A stretch of DNA of 64,000 nt, taken from Streptomyces lasiicapitis (GTDB lineage: Bacteria > Actinomycetota > Actinomycetes > Streptomycetales > Streptomycetaceae). The DNA lies in the NCBI RefSeq assembly GCF_014646335.1, contig NZ_BMNG01000005.1, forward strand, positions 371,543-435,542, in the 5' to 3' direction. The notes beneath the pieces were generated by a model. It searched no databases, had not been told where the DNA came from, and saw only the letters and a list, made by a program, of their open reading frames with translations. Numbering within the stretch: the first letter of the stretch is position 1; each line of letters starts with the position of its first letter. Positions 37,036 through 46,035 of the stretch are shown here, one piece after another. The position numbers were made by a program, and so were the translations under genes.

Positions 37036-37326
37036 ATGCGTCACTACGAAGTGATGGTCATCCTCGACCCCGATCTCGAGGAGCGCGCTGTCTCCCCGCT
37101 GATCGAGAACTTCCTCTCCGTCGTCCGTGAGGGCAACGGAAAGGTCGAGAAGGTCGACACCTGGGGCCGTCGTCGTCTCTCGTACGAGATCAAGAAGAAG
37201 CCCGAGGGCATCTACTCGGTCATCGACCTGCAGGCCGAGCCTGCAGTCGTCAAGGAGCTCGACCGCCAGATGAACCTGAACGAGTCGGTCCTCCGGACCA
37301 AGGTCCTCCGCCCCGAGATGCACTGA
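37036..37326 (+). CDS. rpsF: 30S ribosomal protein S6
   Basis: S6 is a small-subunit protein that binds 16S rRNA as a heterodimer with S18. The 96-residue product reads [19 protein letters not shown], the family N-terminus, and ends KVLRPEMH. The ATG at 37036 follows AAAGGAGG at a normal distance; upstream in-frame sequence is not S6-like. It is the first gene of the rpsF-ssb-rpsR-rplI operon. Confidence 0.98.
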   Translation: MRHYEVMVILDPDLEERAVSPLIENFLSVVREGNGKVEKVDTWGRRRLSYEIKKKPEGIYSVIDLQAEPAVVKELDRQMNLNESVLRTKVLRPEMH

Positions 37327-37430
37327 GCCTTCCGGCTCAGGCCCGTTGAGCCCTAGCGCTCGACGGCACTCGGGATCCGAGTAGCAGCAGTAAAAGCAGC
37401 CAGCAGCAAACCCGCCGAGAGGTTCCCCCA

Positions 37431-38036
37431 ATGGCAGGCGAGACCGTCATCACGGTCGTCGGCAATCTTGTCGACGACCCCGAGCTGCGCTTCACCCCGT
37501 CCGGTGCGGCGGTCGCGAAGTTCCGTGTCGCGTCCACTCCCCGCACCTTCGACCGGCAGACCAATGAGTGGAAGGACGGCGAGAGCCTGTTCCTGACCTG
37601 CTCGGTCTGGCGTCAGGCGGCGGAGAACGTCGCCGAGTCGCTCCAGCGAGGCATGCGCGTCATCGTGCAGGGCCGGCTGAAGCAGCGGTCCTACGAGGAC
37701 CGTGAGGGCATCAAGCGCACGGTCTACGAGCTGGACGTCGAGGAAGTCGGCGCCAGCCTGAAGAACGCCACGGCCAAGGTCACCAAGACCACGGGTCGCG
37801 GCGGTCAGGGTGGATACGGCGGCGGCGGTGGCGGCGGCCAGCAGGGCGGCGGCTGGGGCGGTGGCTCCGGCGGCGGTCAGCAGCAGGGTGGCGGCGGCGG
37901 TGCTCCCGCCGACGACCCCTGGGCGACCAGTGCGCCTGCCGGCGGCGGCAGCCAGCAGCAGGGCGGCGGCGGTGGCGGCTGGGGCGGAAGCTCCGGCGGC
38001 TCCGGTGGCGGCTACTCGGACGAACCCCCCTTCTAA
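37431..38036 (+). CDS. ssb: Single-stranded DNA-binding protein
   Basis: SSB coats single-stranded DNA in replication and repair. The 201-residue protein has an OB-fold in residues 1-115 ([35 protein letters not shown]) and a very Gly/Gln-rich linker (about 120-190). The acidic tip YSDEPPF matches the DDxPF docking peptide. It lies between the S6 and S18 genes, as usual. Confidence 0.97.
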   Translation: MAGETVITVVGNLVDDPELRFTPSGAAVAKFRVASTPRTFDRQTNEWKDGESLFLTCSVWRQAAENVAESLQRGMRVIVQGRLKQRSYEDREGIKRTVYELDVEEVGASLKNATAKVTKTTGRGGQGGYGGGGGGGQQGGGWGGGSGGGQQQGGGGGAPADDPWATSAPAGGGSQQQGGGGGGWGGSSGGSGGGYSDEPPF

Positions 38037-38108
38037 GCCTCGGGCCGAAGGCCTCAGGGCAAGAAGGCGGGTCGTACCCACACTTCTTGATCACACAGGA
38101 GAAACACC

Positions 38109-38345
38109 ATGGCGAAGCCGCCTGTGCGCAAGCCTAAGAAGAAGGTCTGCGCTTTCTGCAAGGACAAGGTCACGTACGTGGACTACAAGGACACGAACAT
38201 GCTGCGGAAGTTCATTTCCGACCGCGGCAAGATCCGTGCCCGCCGCGTGACCGGCAACTGCACGCAGCACCAGCGTGACGTCGCCACGGCCGTGAAGAAC
38301 AGCCGTGAGATGGCGCTGCTGCCCTACACGTCCACCGCGCGATAA
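38109..38345 (+). CDS. rpsR: 30S ribosomal protein S18 (cysteine-containing form)
   Basis: S18 partners S6 in the 30S platform. The 78-residue product has the cysteine-containing N-terminus [25 protein letters not shown] and a further NCTQHQ, so it is the putatively zinc-binding C+ paralogue. Streptomyces usually encode a second, zinc-independent copy elsewhere. The ATG at 38109 follows CACAGGAG. Confidence 0.97.
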   Translation: MAKPPVRKPKKKVCAFCKDKVTYVDYKDTNMLRKFISDRGKIRARRVTGNCTQHQRDVATAVKNSREMALLPYTSTAR

Positions 38346-38363
38346 GGGAAGGGTGACCGAAAC

Positions 38364-38810
38364 ATGAAGATCATCCTCACCCACGAGGTCTCCGGCCTCG
38401 GTGCCGCCGGCGAGGTCGTAGACGTCAAGGACGGCTACGCCCGCAACTACCTGATCCCGCGGAAGTTCGCTATCCGCTGGACCAAGGGTGGCGAGAAGGA
38501 CGTCGCGCAGATCCGTCGTGCTCGCAAGATCCACGAGATCGCGACCATCGAGCAGGCCAACGAGATCAAGGCCCAGCTCGAGGCCGTCAAGGTCCGCCTG
38601 GCCGTCCGCTCCGGCGACGCCGGTCGTCTCTTCGGCTCCGTCACCCCGGCTGACGTCGCTTCGGCGATCGAGGCTGCTGGTGGCCCGAAGATCGACAAGC
38701 GTCGTGTCGAGCTCGGCTCGCCGATCAAGACGCTGGGCGCCCACGCGACGTCCGTGCGTCTGCACCCCGAGGTGGCCGCGAAGGTCAACGTCGAGGTCGT
38801 CTCTGCCTGA
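38364..38810 (+). CDS. rplI: 50S ribosomal protein L9
   Basis: L9 binds 23S rRNA near the L1 stalk. The 148-residue protein has the N-terminal signature [33 protein letters not shown], a central long helix, and the C-terminal domain. It follows rpsR by 18 nt, ending the operon. A terminator and parS site follow. Confidence 0.98.
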   Translation: MKIILTHEVSGLGAAGEVVDVKDGYARNYLIPRKFAIRWTKGGEKDVAQIRRARKIHEIATIEQANEIKAQLEAVKVRLAVRSGDAGRLFGSVTPADVASAIEAAGGPKIDKRRVELGSPIKTLGAHATSVRLHPEVAAKVNVEVVSA

Positions 38811-38840
38811 GTCGCAGCAATGCGCTCGCAGGACTGAGTG

Positions 38841-38870
38841 AAGGGGCCGCACCTACGGGTGCGGCCCCTT
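38841..38870. terminator. Terminator after rplI
   Basis: A 13-bp stem (AAGGGGCCGCACC with GGTGCGGCCCCTT) around TACG is followed by TTGCTGTG. The 24-bp parS palindrome (38872-38895) begins 2 bp later, between convergent rplI and the MATE gene. Confidence 0.88.
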
Positions 38871-38876
38871 TGCTGT

Positions 38877-38890
38877 GTTTCACGTGAAAC
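38877..38890. other. parS: parS site (perfect), next to the rplI terminator
   Basis: Perfect core inside a 24-bp perfect palindrome (38872-38895). Confidence 0.97.
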
Positions 38891-38905
38891 ACAGCGACCG
38901 AAACG

Positions 38906-40243
38906 TCAGCGCGTGGCGCCCGTGACGACCCAGCGGCCCGAACGCGACCGCAGCCACAAGGTCAGCGCGCGCACCGTCATCATGAGGGTCATCGCGACCC
39001 ACAGGGCGGTCAGACCACCGCCGAGGCTGGGTACGAGGAGTGCCGCGGGCGCGAACACCGCGAGCGTGGCCAGCATGGCCCAGGCCAGATAGGGGCCGTC
39101 CCCCGCGCCCATCAGGACGCCGTCGAGGACGTAGACGATGCCGCAGATGGGCTGGGCGAGGGCCACCACCATGAGGGCGGGCAGCGCCGCGTCCTGGACG
39201 GCGGCGTCACCGGAGAACAGCGGGACGAACACGGGTCGGGCCGCGACGACAAGCAGTCCCAGGGCGGCGCCCGAGACGAAGCCCCACTGGATCATGCGGC
39301 GGCAGACGTCGCGGGCGCCTTGTGGATCATTGGCGCCCAGGTAGCGGGCGATGATGGCCTGCCCGGCTATCGCGATGGCGTCGAGGGCGAAGGAGAGCAG
39401 GCTCCACAGGGACAGGACGATCTGGTGGGCGGCCACGTCGGCGTCGCCCAGGCGGGCGGCCACGGCCGTCGCGATCAGCGCGATGGCCCGGAGCGCGAGC
39501 GTACGGGCCAGGAGCGGGACACCGGCCTGGGCGCAGGCCCTTATGCCGGCGGCGTCGGGGCGCAGGGAGGCACCGTGCCGCTTGGCGCCGCGGACGACGA
39601 CGTAGAGGTAGATGGCCGCCATGCCGCACTGGGCCAGGACGGTGCCCCAGGCGGAACCGGCGATGCCGAAGCCGAAGCCGTACACGAGGAGGACGTTCAG
39701 TGCGCCGTTGGCGACGAACCCGCCGACGGCGACGTACAGCGGAGTCTTGGTGTCCTGGAGGCCGCGCAGCACACCGGTGGCGGCGAGCACGACGAGCATC
39801 GCCGGTATGCCGAGGATGGATATACGCAGGTAGGTGACCGCGTAAGGGGCCGCCGAATCGGAGGCGCCGAACAGGTCGACGAGTGCGGGCGCGGTGGGCA
39901 GGGCGACGGCGATGACGGCGGCGCCGAGGAGCAGGGCGAGCCAGATGCCGTCCATGCCCTGGCGGATGGCGGCTTGGAGATCTCCGGCGCCGACACGGCG
40001 GGCGACGGCGGCCGTGGTGGCGTACGCGAGGAAGACGAAGATGCTGACGGCCGTCGTCAGGAGAGCCGAGGCGATGCCGAGACCGGCGAGCTGCGCGGTG
40101 CCGAGGTGGCCGACGATGGCGCTGTCAGCCATGAGGAAGAGGGGCTCGGCCACGAGTGCGCCGAAGGCGGGAACGGCGAGGGCGACGATCTCTCGGTCGT
40201 GCCGACGCCGGGCGGCCTTGGGCGCCGCGGGAGCCTGTGTCAT
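38906..40243 (-). CDS. MATE-family efflux transporter
   Basis: A 445-residue polytopic protein with 12 candidate helices in two homologous halves, typical of DinF/NorM-type MATE exporters. It starts DREIVALAVPAFGALVAEPLFLMADSAIVGHLGTAQLAGL and has a second-half EPLFLM-like helix set. The substrate is unknown. The ATG at 40243 is used, since upstream TTG extension adds only three residues. A MATE gene occupies this place between rplI and dnaB in streptomycetes. Confidence 0.9.
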   Translation of the reverse strand: MTQAPAAPKAARRRHDREIVALAVPAFGALVAEPLFLMADSAIVGHLGTAQLAGLGIASALLTTAVSIFVFLAYATTAAVARRVGAGDLQAAIRQGMDGIWLALLLGAAVIAVALPTAPALVDLFGASDSAAPYAVTYLRISILGIPAMLVVLAATGVLRGLQDTKTPLYVAVGGFVANGALNVLLVYGFGFGIAGSAWGTVLAQCGMAAIYLYVVVRGAKRHGASLRPDAAGIRACAQAGVPLLARTLALRAIALIATAVAARLGDADVAAHQIVLSLWSLLSFALDAIAIAGQAIIARYLGANDPQGARDVCRRMIQWGFVSGAALGLLVVAARPVFVPLFSGDAAVQDAALPALMVVALAQPICGIVYVLDGVLMGAGDGPYLAWAMLATLAVFAPAALLVPSLGGGLTALWVAMTLMMTVRALTLWLRSRSGRWVVTGATR

Positions 40244-40431
40244 GAGCGCCAATCTAATCTTCCACAGGTAAGAGATACAACTGCCTTAGGACCCTTACTT
40301 GGGTCGGGTGTGCGCATCCGGCAGGGTGCGGTTCGCCGAGATCTTGGGCCGACTGGGAAAGTTTTTCTTCTGCACAGCCGGTGGACGGGAAAGACGCAGG
40401 TCAGGTGGGGTGCGGAAAGTGGGCTGAGGGC

Positions 40432-40520
40432 TTGTTCACAGGGCTGTCCACCGAGCCGTGCACAGGTTTCGCGGGGTTCTCCACAGCATCGCGCCCGTCA
40501 TCCACACCGCCTGTGGATAA
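40432..40520. promoter_or_regulatory. Cluster of DnaA-box-like sequences upstream of dnaB
   Basis: Five 9-mers like TTGTCCACA lie within 89 bp: TTGTTCACA (40432-40440), CTGTCCACC (40444-40452), TTCTCCACA (40477-40485), TCATCCACA (40498-40506), and on the minus strand a perfect TTATCCACA (40512-40520). They precede dnaB by about 180 bp. Clusters outside oriC can titrate DnaA in S. coelicolor; regulation of dnaB by DnaA is also possible (inference). Nothing else is recognised in the 40244-40703 gap. Confidence 0.65.
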
Positions 40521-40703
40521 CCAGATTGGCTGACGGTGCCCGCGGGCCTACCGTGGTCCGGCGCCCGCCTCTTCCTGCCATCGCGGAAACCCCGCAAATC
40601 CGACGCGTCAGAAGCGGAGTTGGGCCCCCTTATTTGTCAGTGTCGTGCCGTAAGAAAGAGGGGCACGGCGAGGTCCGCGTGGCGGACGGGAGGAGGTGGC
40701 CCG

Positions 40704-42179
40704 GTGAGTATTTCCGAGCCCTTGGACGACCCGTGGGCCGACAGCGGTCCGGGGGACCGTCTGCCTGTCTCCCGCCCGCGCCGTGACGGAGGCCGGGGCC
40801 GCGAGGAGCAGCACGACCGGGGTCGGGAGAGCTCCTGGGACGGCGGTGGTACGTCCTTCGAGCGCGTTCCGCCGCAGGATCTCGACGCCGAGCAGTCCGT
40901 ACTCGGCGGCATGCTGCTGTCCAAGGACGCCATCGCGGACGTCGTCGAGGTGCTCAAGGGCCACGACTTCTACCGCCCGGCGCACGAGACGATCTTCATC
41001 GCGATCCTCGACCTGTACGCCAAGGGCGAGCCGGCCGACCCCATCACCGTCGCCGCCGAGCTCACCAAGCGCGGTGAGATCACCAAGGTCGGCGGCGCCT
41101 CGTATCTGCACTCGCTCGTCCAGACGGTCCCGACGGCCGCGAACGCCGAGTACTACGCGGAGATCGTCCACGAGCGCGCGGTCCTGCGCCGCCTGGTCGA
41201 GGCCGGTACGCGCATCACACAGATGGGATACGCGGCCGACGGCGACGTCGACGAGATCGTCAACAGCGCCCAGGCCGAGATCTACGCCGTCACCGAGCAG
41301 CGCACCAGCGAGGACTATCTGCCGCTGGGCGACATCATGGAGGGCGCGCTCGACGAGATCGAGGCGATCGGCTCGCGCAGCGGCGAGATGACGGGTGTGC
41401 CGACAGGCTTCACCGACTTCGACTCGCTCACCAACGGCCTGCACCCCGGCCAGATGGTCGTCATCGCGGCCCGTCCCGCGATGGGTAAGTCCACGCTGGC
41501 GCTCGACTTCGCGCGGGCCGCCTCCATCAAGCACAACCTGCCCAGCGTCATCTTCTCCCTCGAAATGGGGCGCAACGAGATCGCGATGCGTCTGCTCTCC
41601 GCCGAGGCACGTGTGGCGCTGCATCACATGCGTTCCGGCACGATGACGGACGAGGACTGGACGCGGCTCGCGCGCAGGATGCCCGAGGTCTCGGCCGCTC
41701 CGCTCTACATCGACGACTCCCCGAACCTGTCGATGATGGAGATCCGCGCGAAGTGCCGCCGCCTCAAGCAGCGCGCCGACATCAAGCTCGTGATCATCGA
41801 CTATCTGCAGCTCATGCAGTCCGGCGGCTCGAAGCGCGCCGAGAGCCGCCAGCAGGAAGTCTCGGACATGTCGCGAAACCTGAAGCTGCTCGCCAAGGAG
41901 CTCGAAGTTCCGGTCATCGCGCTCTCACAGCTGAACCGTGGCCCCGAGCAGCGCACCGACAAGAAGCCCCAGGTCTCCGACCTGCGTGAGTCCGGCTCCA
42001 TCGAGCAGGACGCGGACATGGTGATCCTGCTGCACCGCGAGGACGCGTACGAGAAGGAGTCACCGCGCGCGGGCGAGGCGGACATCATCGTGGGCAAGCA
42101 CCGTAACGGCCCGACGGCGACGATCACTGTGGCGTTCCAGGGCCACTACTCGCGCTTTGTGGACATGGCGCAGACGTAG
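40704..42179 (+). CDS. dnaB: Replicative DNA helicase DnaB
   Basis: DnaB is the hexameric 5'-3' helicase at the replication fork. The 491-residue protein has an N-terminal primase-interacting domain (SFERVPPQDLDAEQSVLGGMLLS), a linker, and a RecA-like domain with Walker A ARPAMGKSTLALD, Walker B LVIIDYLQLM and LRESGSIEQDADMVILLHR. No intein is present, unlike in some mycobacteria. The start is the GTG at 40704 behind GGGAGGAGG; upstream in-frame codons lack a site. Confidence 0.97.
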   Translation: MSISEPLDDPWADSGPGDRLPVSRPRRDGGRGREEQHDRGRESSWDGGGTSFERVPPQDLDAEQSVLGGMLLSKDAIADVVEVLKGHDFYRPAHETIFIAILDLYAKGEPADPITVAAELTKRGEITKVGGASYLHSLVQTVPTAANAEYYAEIVHERAVLRRLVEAGTRITQMGYAADGDVDEIVNSAQAEIYAVTEQRTSEDYLPLGDIMEGALDEIEAIGSRSGEMTGVPTGFTDFDSLTNGLHPGQMVVIAARPAMGKSTLALDFARAASIKHNLPSVIFSLEMGRNEIAMRLLSAEARVALHHMRSGTMTDEDWTRLARRMPEVSAAPLYIDDSPNLSMMEIRAKCRRLKQRADIKLVIIDYLQLMQSGGSKRAESRQQEVSDMSRNLKLLAKELEVPVIALSQLNRGPEQRTDKKPQVSDLRESGSIEQDADMVILLHREDAYEKESPRAGEADIIVGKHRNGPTATITVAFQGHYSRFVDMAQT

Positions 42180-42221
42180 CGGCGGGTGGGTTTGCTCGGT
42201 CCGGCTGCGGGTCCCTGCCGA

Positions 42222-42257
42222 GCGGCGGTGGGCTCGGGTGCGCCGGCCCACCGCCGC
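42222..42257. terminator. Bidirectional terminator after dnaB
   Basis: A 12-bp stem (GCGGCGGTGGGC with GCCCACCGCCGC) with a 12-nt loop lies between convergent dnaB and the SnoaL-like gene. There is no U-tract. Confidence 0.6.
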
Positions 42258-42269
42258 CCCGCTGCCCCG

Positions 42270-42623
42270 CTACGGCGCGAGTGTCGGCTGGTCCGCGGCC
42301 CACAGCCACGAACCGTCCGGCTGGCGGCGGGCGACCTCGACGGTGATGTCGCCGTTGGTCAGCGTGGCCGCGGTCAGTGCCAGGTCGCCGCTCACCAGCG
42401 CCGGGTGCTGCCTGCCCGGTGAGAGCACTGGCGCGGCCGCGACGAACTGCTCGTACACCTTGCGGATTTCCGCATGTCCCGTCGCGATGTTGCCCGGTGG
42501 GAAGGCCAGCACGGCGTCCGGCTCGTACAACGCCACCAGCCCGTCGACATCGCCCGCGTTGGCGCGCTCGACGAAGTACCTGCCCAGGTCGTTCGGCTCA
42601 GTGGCCGGTTCCTTGTTTGTCAT
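42270..42623 (-). CDS. SnoaL-like/NTF2-fold protein
   Basis: A 117-residue protein with the NTF2/SnoaL-like pattern FVERANAGDVDGLVALYEPDAVL..GHAEIRKVYEQFV, and a C-terminal TLTNGDITVEVARRQPDGSWLWAADQP as in YybH-type ketosteroid-isomerase-like proteins. The ligand is unknown. It is divergent from a WYL-domain regulator across a 62-bp gap holding a perfect inverted repeat, suggesting direct control. Confidence 0.85.
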   Translation of the reverse strand: MTNKEPATEPNDLGRYFVERANAGDVDGLVALYEPDAVLAFPPGNIATGHAEIRKVYEQFVAAAPVLSPGRQHPALVSGDLALTAATLTNGDITVEVARRQPDGSWLWAADQPTLAP

Positions 42624-42649
42624 GCTGATCAGCCTCGCAACGAATACGC

Positions 42650-42662
42650 GACACCCTGTGTC
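42650..42662. promoter_or_regulatory. Candidate operator for the WYL regulator
   Basis: A perfect inverted repeat GACAC-CCT-GTGTC lies between the divergent SnoaL-like and WYL genes and ends 23 bp before the regulator start. Its operator role is inferred from location. Confidence 0.55.
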
Positions 42663-42685
42663 ATGTATCCCTGTACGGTTTTCGC

Positions 42686-43660
42686 ATGCGCGCCGACCGG
42701 TTGGTCTCACTCGTGCTGCTGCTCCGGCAGCACGGTCGGCTGTCCGCGACCGCGCTCGCCCGTGAGCTGGAGGTGTCCACGCGCACCGTGCTGCGCGACA
42801 TCGAGGCGCTGTCCGCGGCCGGTGTCCCGGTCTACGCCGAACGCGGTCGGCACGGTGGTTTCGCGTTGCTGCCCGGTTTCCAGACCGAGCTCACCGGGCT
42901 GAACCACGACGAGGCGCTTGCGCTGCTGGTCGCCGGATCGCGGCGCGGCGCGCAGGTGTTCGGCCTCGGCTCGGCGCTTGCTTCGGCGATGCTCAAGGTG
43001 GTCGACGCGCTGCCCGAAAGCTATCGGGCCACCGCGGCCGGCGCGGCCGAGCGATTGCTCATCGACCCGGAGACCGATCTCCTCGCGCGTCGGCTGGTCG
43101 GGGAAGAGGTGCCTGACACCGTCGTGGCCGAGGTCCGGGGCGCGGTGTTCGCGGGACACAAGTTGCGCATTCACTACGCGGCCGTGGACCAGGCCCCGAA
43201 GTGGCGGACGGTGGATCCGATCGGTCTGGTCACCGTGCGCGGCCAGGGCTACTTGCTGGCCACGAGGTCCGGCGCGGACCGCACCTACCGGCTGTCACGG
43301 GTCCTGGCCGCCGAGGAACTCGACGAACCGGCACAGCGACCGGACCGGGTCGATCTGGACCGGGCCTGGCAGGAACGCAGCACGCGGTTCCGGAGCGGCG
43401 GCGACCAAGTCACCGTGCTGGTACGGGTGCACCCCGAGCGGCGGCAGGACCTGGTGGGCACCGCGCTGGCCGTCCTCGCCGAGGAAGCCGACGCGGACGG
43501 CTGGCTGCGGCTGGAGGTGACCTTCCAGGATTCGAGGCACGCCGAATGGGCGGTGTGGCAGCTCGCCACGAACGCGGAGGCCCTGACCCCGCAGTGGCTG
43601 CGCGACTCGTTGCGCGACCGCGCCGCCGCGATCGCCACCTGCTACGGAGGGTCTTCCTGA
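42686..43660 (+). CDS. WYL-domain transcriptional regulator (HTH_11 type)
   Basis: A 324-residue YafY-type regulator. The N-terminal helix-turn-helix reads RLVSLVLLLRQHGRLSATALARELEVSTRTVLRDIEALSAAGVPVYAERGRHGGFALL. The WYL ligand-binding domain spans about 130-230, and a WCX-type C-terminal domain follows (VTVLVRVHPERRQDLVG). The family controls adjacent genes in response to nucleotides or DNA damage, but the ligand here is unknown. It is divergent from the SnoaL-like gene. Confidence 0.9.
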   Translation: MRADRLVSLVLLLRQHGRLSATALARELEVSTRTVLRDIEALSAAGVPVYAERGRHGGFALLPGFQTELTGLNHDEALALLVAGSRRGAQVFGLGSALASAMLKVVDALPESYRATAAGAAERLLIDPETDLLARRLVGEEVPDTVVAEVRGAVFAGHKLRIHYAAVDQAPKWRTVDPIGLVTVRGQGYLLATRSGADRTYRLSRVLAAEELDEPAQRPDRVDLDRAWQERSTRFRSGGDQVTVLVRVHPERRQDLVGTALAVLAEEADADGWLRLEVTFQDSRHAEWAVWQLATNAEALTPQWLRDSLRDRAAAIATCYGGSS

Positions 43661-43701
43661 GACCCGGCGGCTCGCCACCGCTGCCAGTGCCCCCTGCCAG
43701 A

Positions 43702-44481
43702 GTGACCGCCGTGGAGGAACCAACCCGGCACAACGTGAGCATCGGCGGTCGCCGTCTGTCCTGCCTCGACTTCGGGGGTCATGGCCAGCCGCTGCTCGCC
43801 CTGCACGGTCACTTCGGTGAAGGGAGCACGTTCACGCGACTGGCGCGTGAACTCGGCCCGGACTGGCGGGTGATCGCCCCCGATCAGCGGGGACACGGCG
43901 AATCGGAGCGGGCGGAGGACTTCTCCCGCGACGGCTATGTCAGTGACGCCGCGGCGGTTCTCGATCACTTCGGGGTCACGGACACCGTGGTGCTCGGCCA
44001 TTCGCTCGGAGGCGTCAACGCGTACCAGCTCGCGGCTCGGCATCCGCGTCTCGTCAGGGCTCTCGTCGTCGAGGACATCGGTGCCGAGACCGACGACGAC
44101 CTCTCCTTCTGCCTGGCCTGGCCCGACCGCTCGCCCACGCGGGCCGCCCTGATGGAGGCGCTGGGCGGCTCGGCCCGGTACGTCGCAGATGCTGTCCGTG
44201 AGTACGCGGACGGCTGGGGTCTGGCCTTCGAGCCGCGGGACATGGTCGCGTCTCAGCGACAGCTCAACGGCGATCACTGGGGCGACTGGTTGACGGGCGG
44301 CTGTCCCGCGCTACTGGTTCATGGCCGCCACAGCAACGTGCTCAGCAGTCGGCACGCCAAGGAGATGGTCGAGCGGCGCGCTCGTGCGCGGCTCGTCGAG
44401 CTCGCAACCGGCCACACCGTCCACGAGACCGACCCGGCGGGATTCGCCGCCGTGGTCCGGGACTTCCTCGAAGACCTGTGA
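43702..44481 (+). CDS. Alpha/beta-fold hydrolase
   Basis: A 259-residue alpha/beta hydrolase. The core has HGHFGEGSTF (oxyanion region), IAPDQRGHGESERA, the nucleophile elbow VVLGHSLGGVNA (Ser), and a late catalytic His in ATGHTVHETDPAGF. The acid residue is probably in LLVHGRHSNVLS. The substrate is unknown. The start is ambiguous between GTGs at 43702 and 43711, neither with a strong site. It follows the WYL regulator by 41 nt on the same strand, so the two may be co-transcribed. Confidence 0.85.
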   Translation: MTAVEEPTRHNVSIGGRRLSCLDFGGHGQPLLALHGHFGEGSTFTRLARELGPDWRVIAPDQRGHGESERAEDFSRDGYVSDAAAVLDHFGVTDTVVLGHSLGGVNAYQLAARHPRLVRALVVEDIGAETDDDLSFCLAWPDRSPTRAALMEALGGSARYVADAVREYADGWGLAFEPRDMVASQRQLNGDHWGDWLTGGCPALLVHGRHSNVLSSRHAKEMVERRARARLVELATGHTVHETDPAGFAAVVRDFLEDL

Positions 44482-44534
44482 CCGTACGCGGGAATTCGCT
44501 CGACGCGCGGCATCAGCCCGTATGAACTGGCCCC

Positions 44535-45908
44535 ATGAGTCATGAAGAACTGCTTCCCAGCACACGCCGGTCCCTGACCCACCGCATCGCCACCGCTCAG
44601 ACCGAGGGACGGGCCCCCTCGCTGGTCGCCGCGGTCGTCCGGGACGGCGAGCTGGTGTGGACCGGGGCCCGCACCTCGGTGGCAGGACACGCGCCGGACG
44701 AGAACGTTCAGTACCGCATCGGGTCGATCACCAAGACGTTCACCGCGGTCCTCGTGATGCGTTTGCGTGATGAGGGCGTGCTCGACCTCGCGGACCCGCT
44801 GGAGAAGCATCTGCCGGGCACCGGCGTAGGTGAGATCACCATCGCGGAACTCCTCTCGCACACGGGCGGGTTGGGGGCGGAGACCCCGGGCGAGTGGTGG
44901 GAGCGCAGCTCGGCGTCCCTGCGCCCGGAGCTGGCTGACGTACTCGGCGAACAGCCCTTCAAGCACCCCGTCGGACGGCGGCACCACTACTCCAACCCCG
45001 GCTACACCCTGCTCGGTTCGCTGATCGAGGCGGTGCGCGGCGAACCGTGGGAGGACGTCCTGCGCCGTGAGGTCCTGGAACCGCTCGGTCTGCGCCGTAC
45101 CAGCGGGGAGCCGCAGGCCCCGCACGCCGGTGGCTGGGCCGTGCACCCCTGGGCGGACGTCCTGCTGCCCGAACCCACGCAGGATCTGGGGCTGATGGCT
45201 CCGGCTGGCCAACTGTGGTCCACGACGGCTGACTTGGCTCGGTTCGCCGTCTTCCTGATGGAGGGCGACGACCGGGTGCTCGGGGTGGAATCGGTCCGTG
45301 AGATGAAGCGGCCGGCGGGACCCGCTGAGGCCGGGGAGTGGGAGCGGACGTACGGCCTTGGCGTCGATCTGATCGGTGGGAAGGGGTACACGCTGGCCGG
45401 TCATGCGGGTTCGCTGCCCGGGTTCGTCGCGGCGCTGTGGACGAGCGAGAAGGACGGGCTGGCGGCGGTGACGCTGGCCAACTGCACGTCCGGCCTGCCG
45501 GTGGCCCTGGTGGCCGCGGATCTGCTGCGGATCGTGGCGGAGGCCGAGCCGCGCATTCCCGAGCCGTGGCGGCCGCTGCCGGACGTCGACCAGGCCGTGC
45601 TGGAGCTGGCGGGGCCCTGGTACTGGGGCACGAGCGTGTTCGTGCTGCGCCTCGCGGCCGATGGCGCGGTCGTGGTGGGGCCGCTGGCGGGCGGGGGGCG
45701 CGGCTCGCGGTTCCGGCCCAACGGGGACGGGACGTGGACCGGGCTCGACGGGTACTTCGCGGGCGAGCGGCTGGAGGCCGTGCGACGGGCGGACGGCTCG
45801 GTCAGCCACCTCGACCTGGCGTCGTTCGTCTTCACCCGCAAGCCGTACGACACGGAGGCGCCGGTGCCGGGCGGCGTGGACCCGGAGGGTTGGCGAGGGC
45901 TCGCGTAG
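44535..45908 (+). CDS. Serine hydrolase, class C beta-lactamase-like
   Basis: A 457-residue protein of the beta-lactamase/DD-peptidase/esterase family. SxxK is SITK (residues 64-67), YxN is YSN within HHYSNPGYTLLG, and the third motif is HAG in LAGHAGSLPG. The last 110 residues form a separate beta-rich domain. There is no signal peptide, so it may be a cytoplasmic esterase or peptidase rather than a resistance enzyme (inference). It follows the hydrolase gene by 53 nt. Confidence 0.88.
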   Translation: MSHEELLPSTRRSLTHRIATAQTEGRAPSLVAAVVRDGELVWTGARTSVAGHAPDENVQYRIGSITKTFTAVLVMRLRDEGVLDLADPLEKHLPGTGVGEITIAELLSHTGGLGAETPGEWWERSSASLRPELADVLGEQPFKHPVGRRHHYSNPGYTLLGSLIEAVRGEPWEDVLRREVLEPLGLRRTSGEPQAPHAGGWAVHPWADVLLPEPTQDLGLMAPAGQLWSTTADLARFAVFLMEGDDRVLGVESVREMKRPAGPAEAGEWERTYGLGVDLIGGKGYTLAGHAGSLPGFVAALWTSEKDGLAAVTLANCTSGLPVALVAADLLRIVAEAEPRIPEPWRPLPDVDQAVLELAGPWYWGTSVFVLRLAADGAVVVGPLAGGGRGSRFRPNGDGTWTGLDGYFAGERLEAVRRADGSVSHLDLASFVFTRKPYDTEAPVPGGVDPEGWRGLA

Positions 45909-46035
45909 GCAGAGCCGGGCAGGGCGGAACTTGCGGTACGCCGGGTCGGGGCGCGGCCCCGGTCCCGGCAGGACGCAGAGCCCCATGGGCTTGTGACGGC
46001 TGCTGAGGCCCCCTGTGGCGCCCCCAAGGAGTGCT

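Noticed and set aside
44535..45908. An antibiotic-resistance beta-lactamase
   Set aside because: There is no signal peptide and the family includes many esterases and peptidases, so resistance is not supported.
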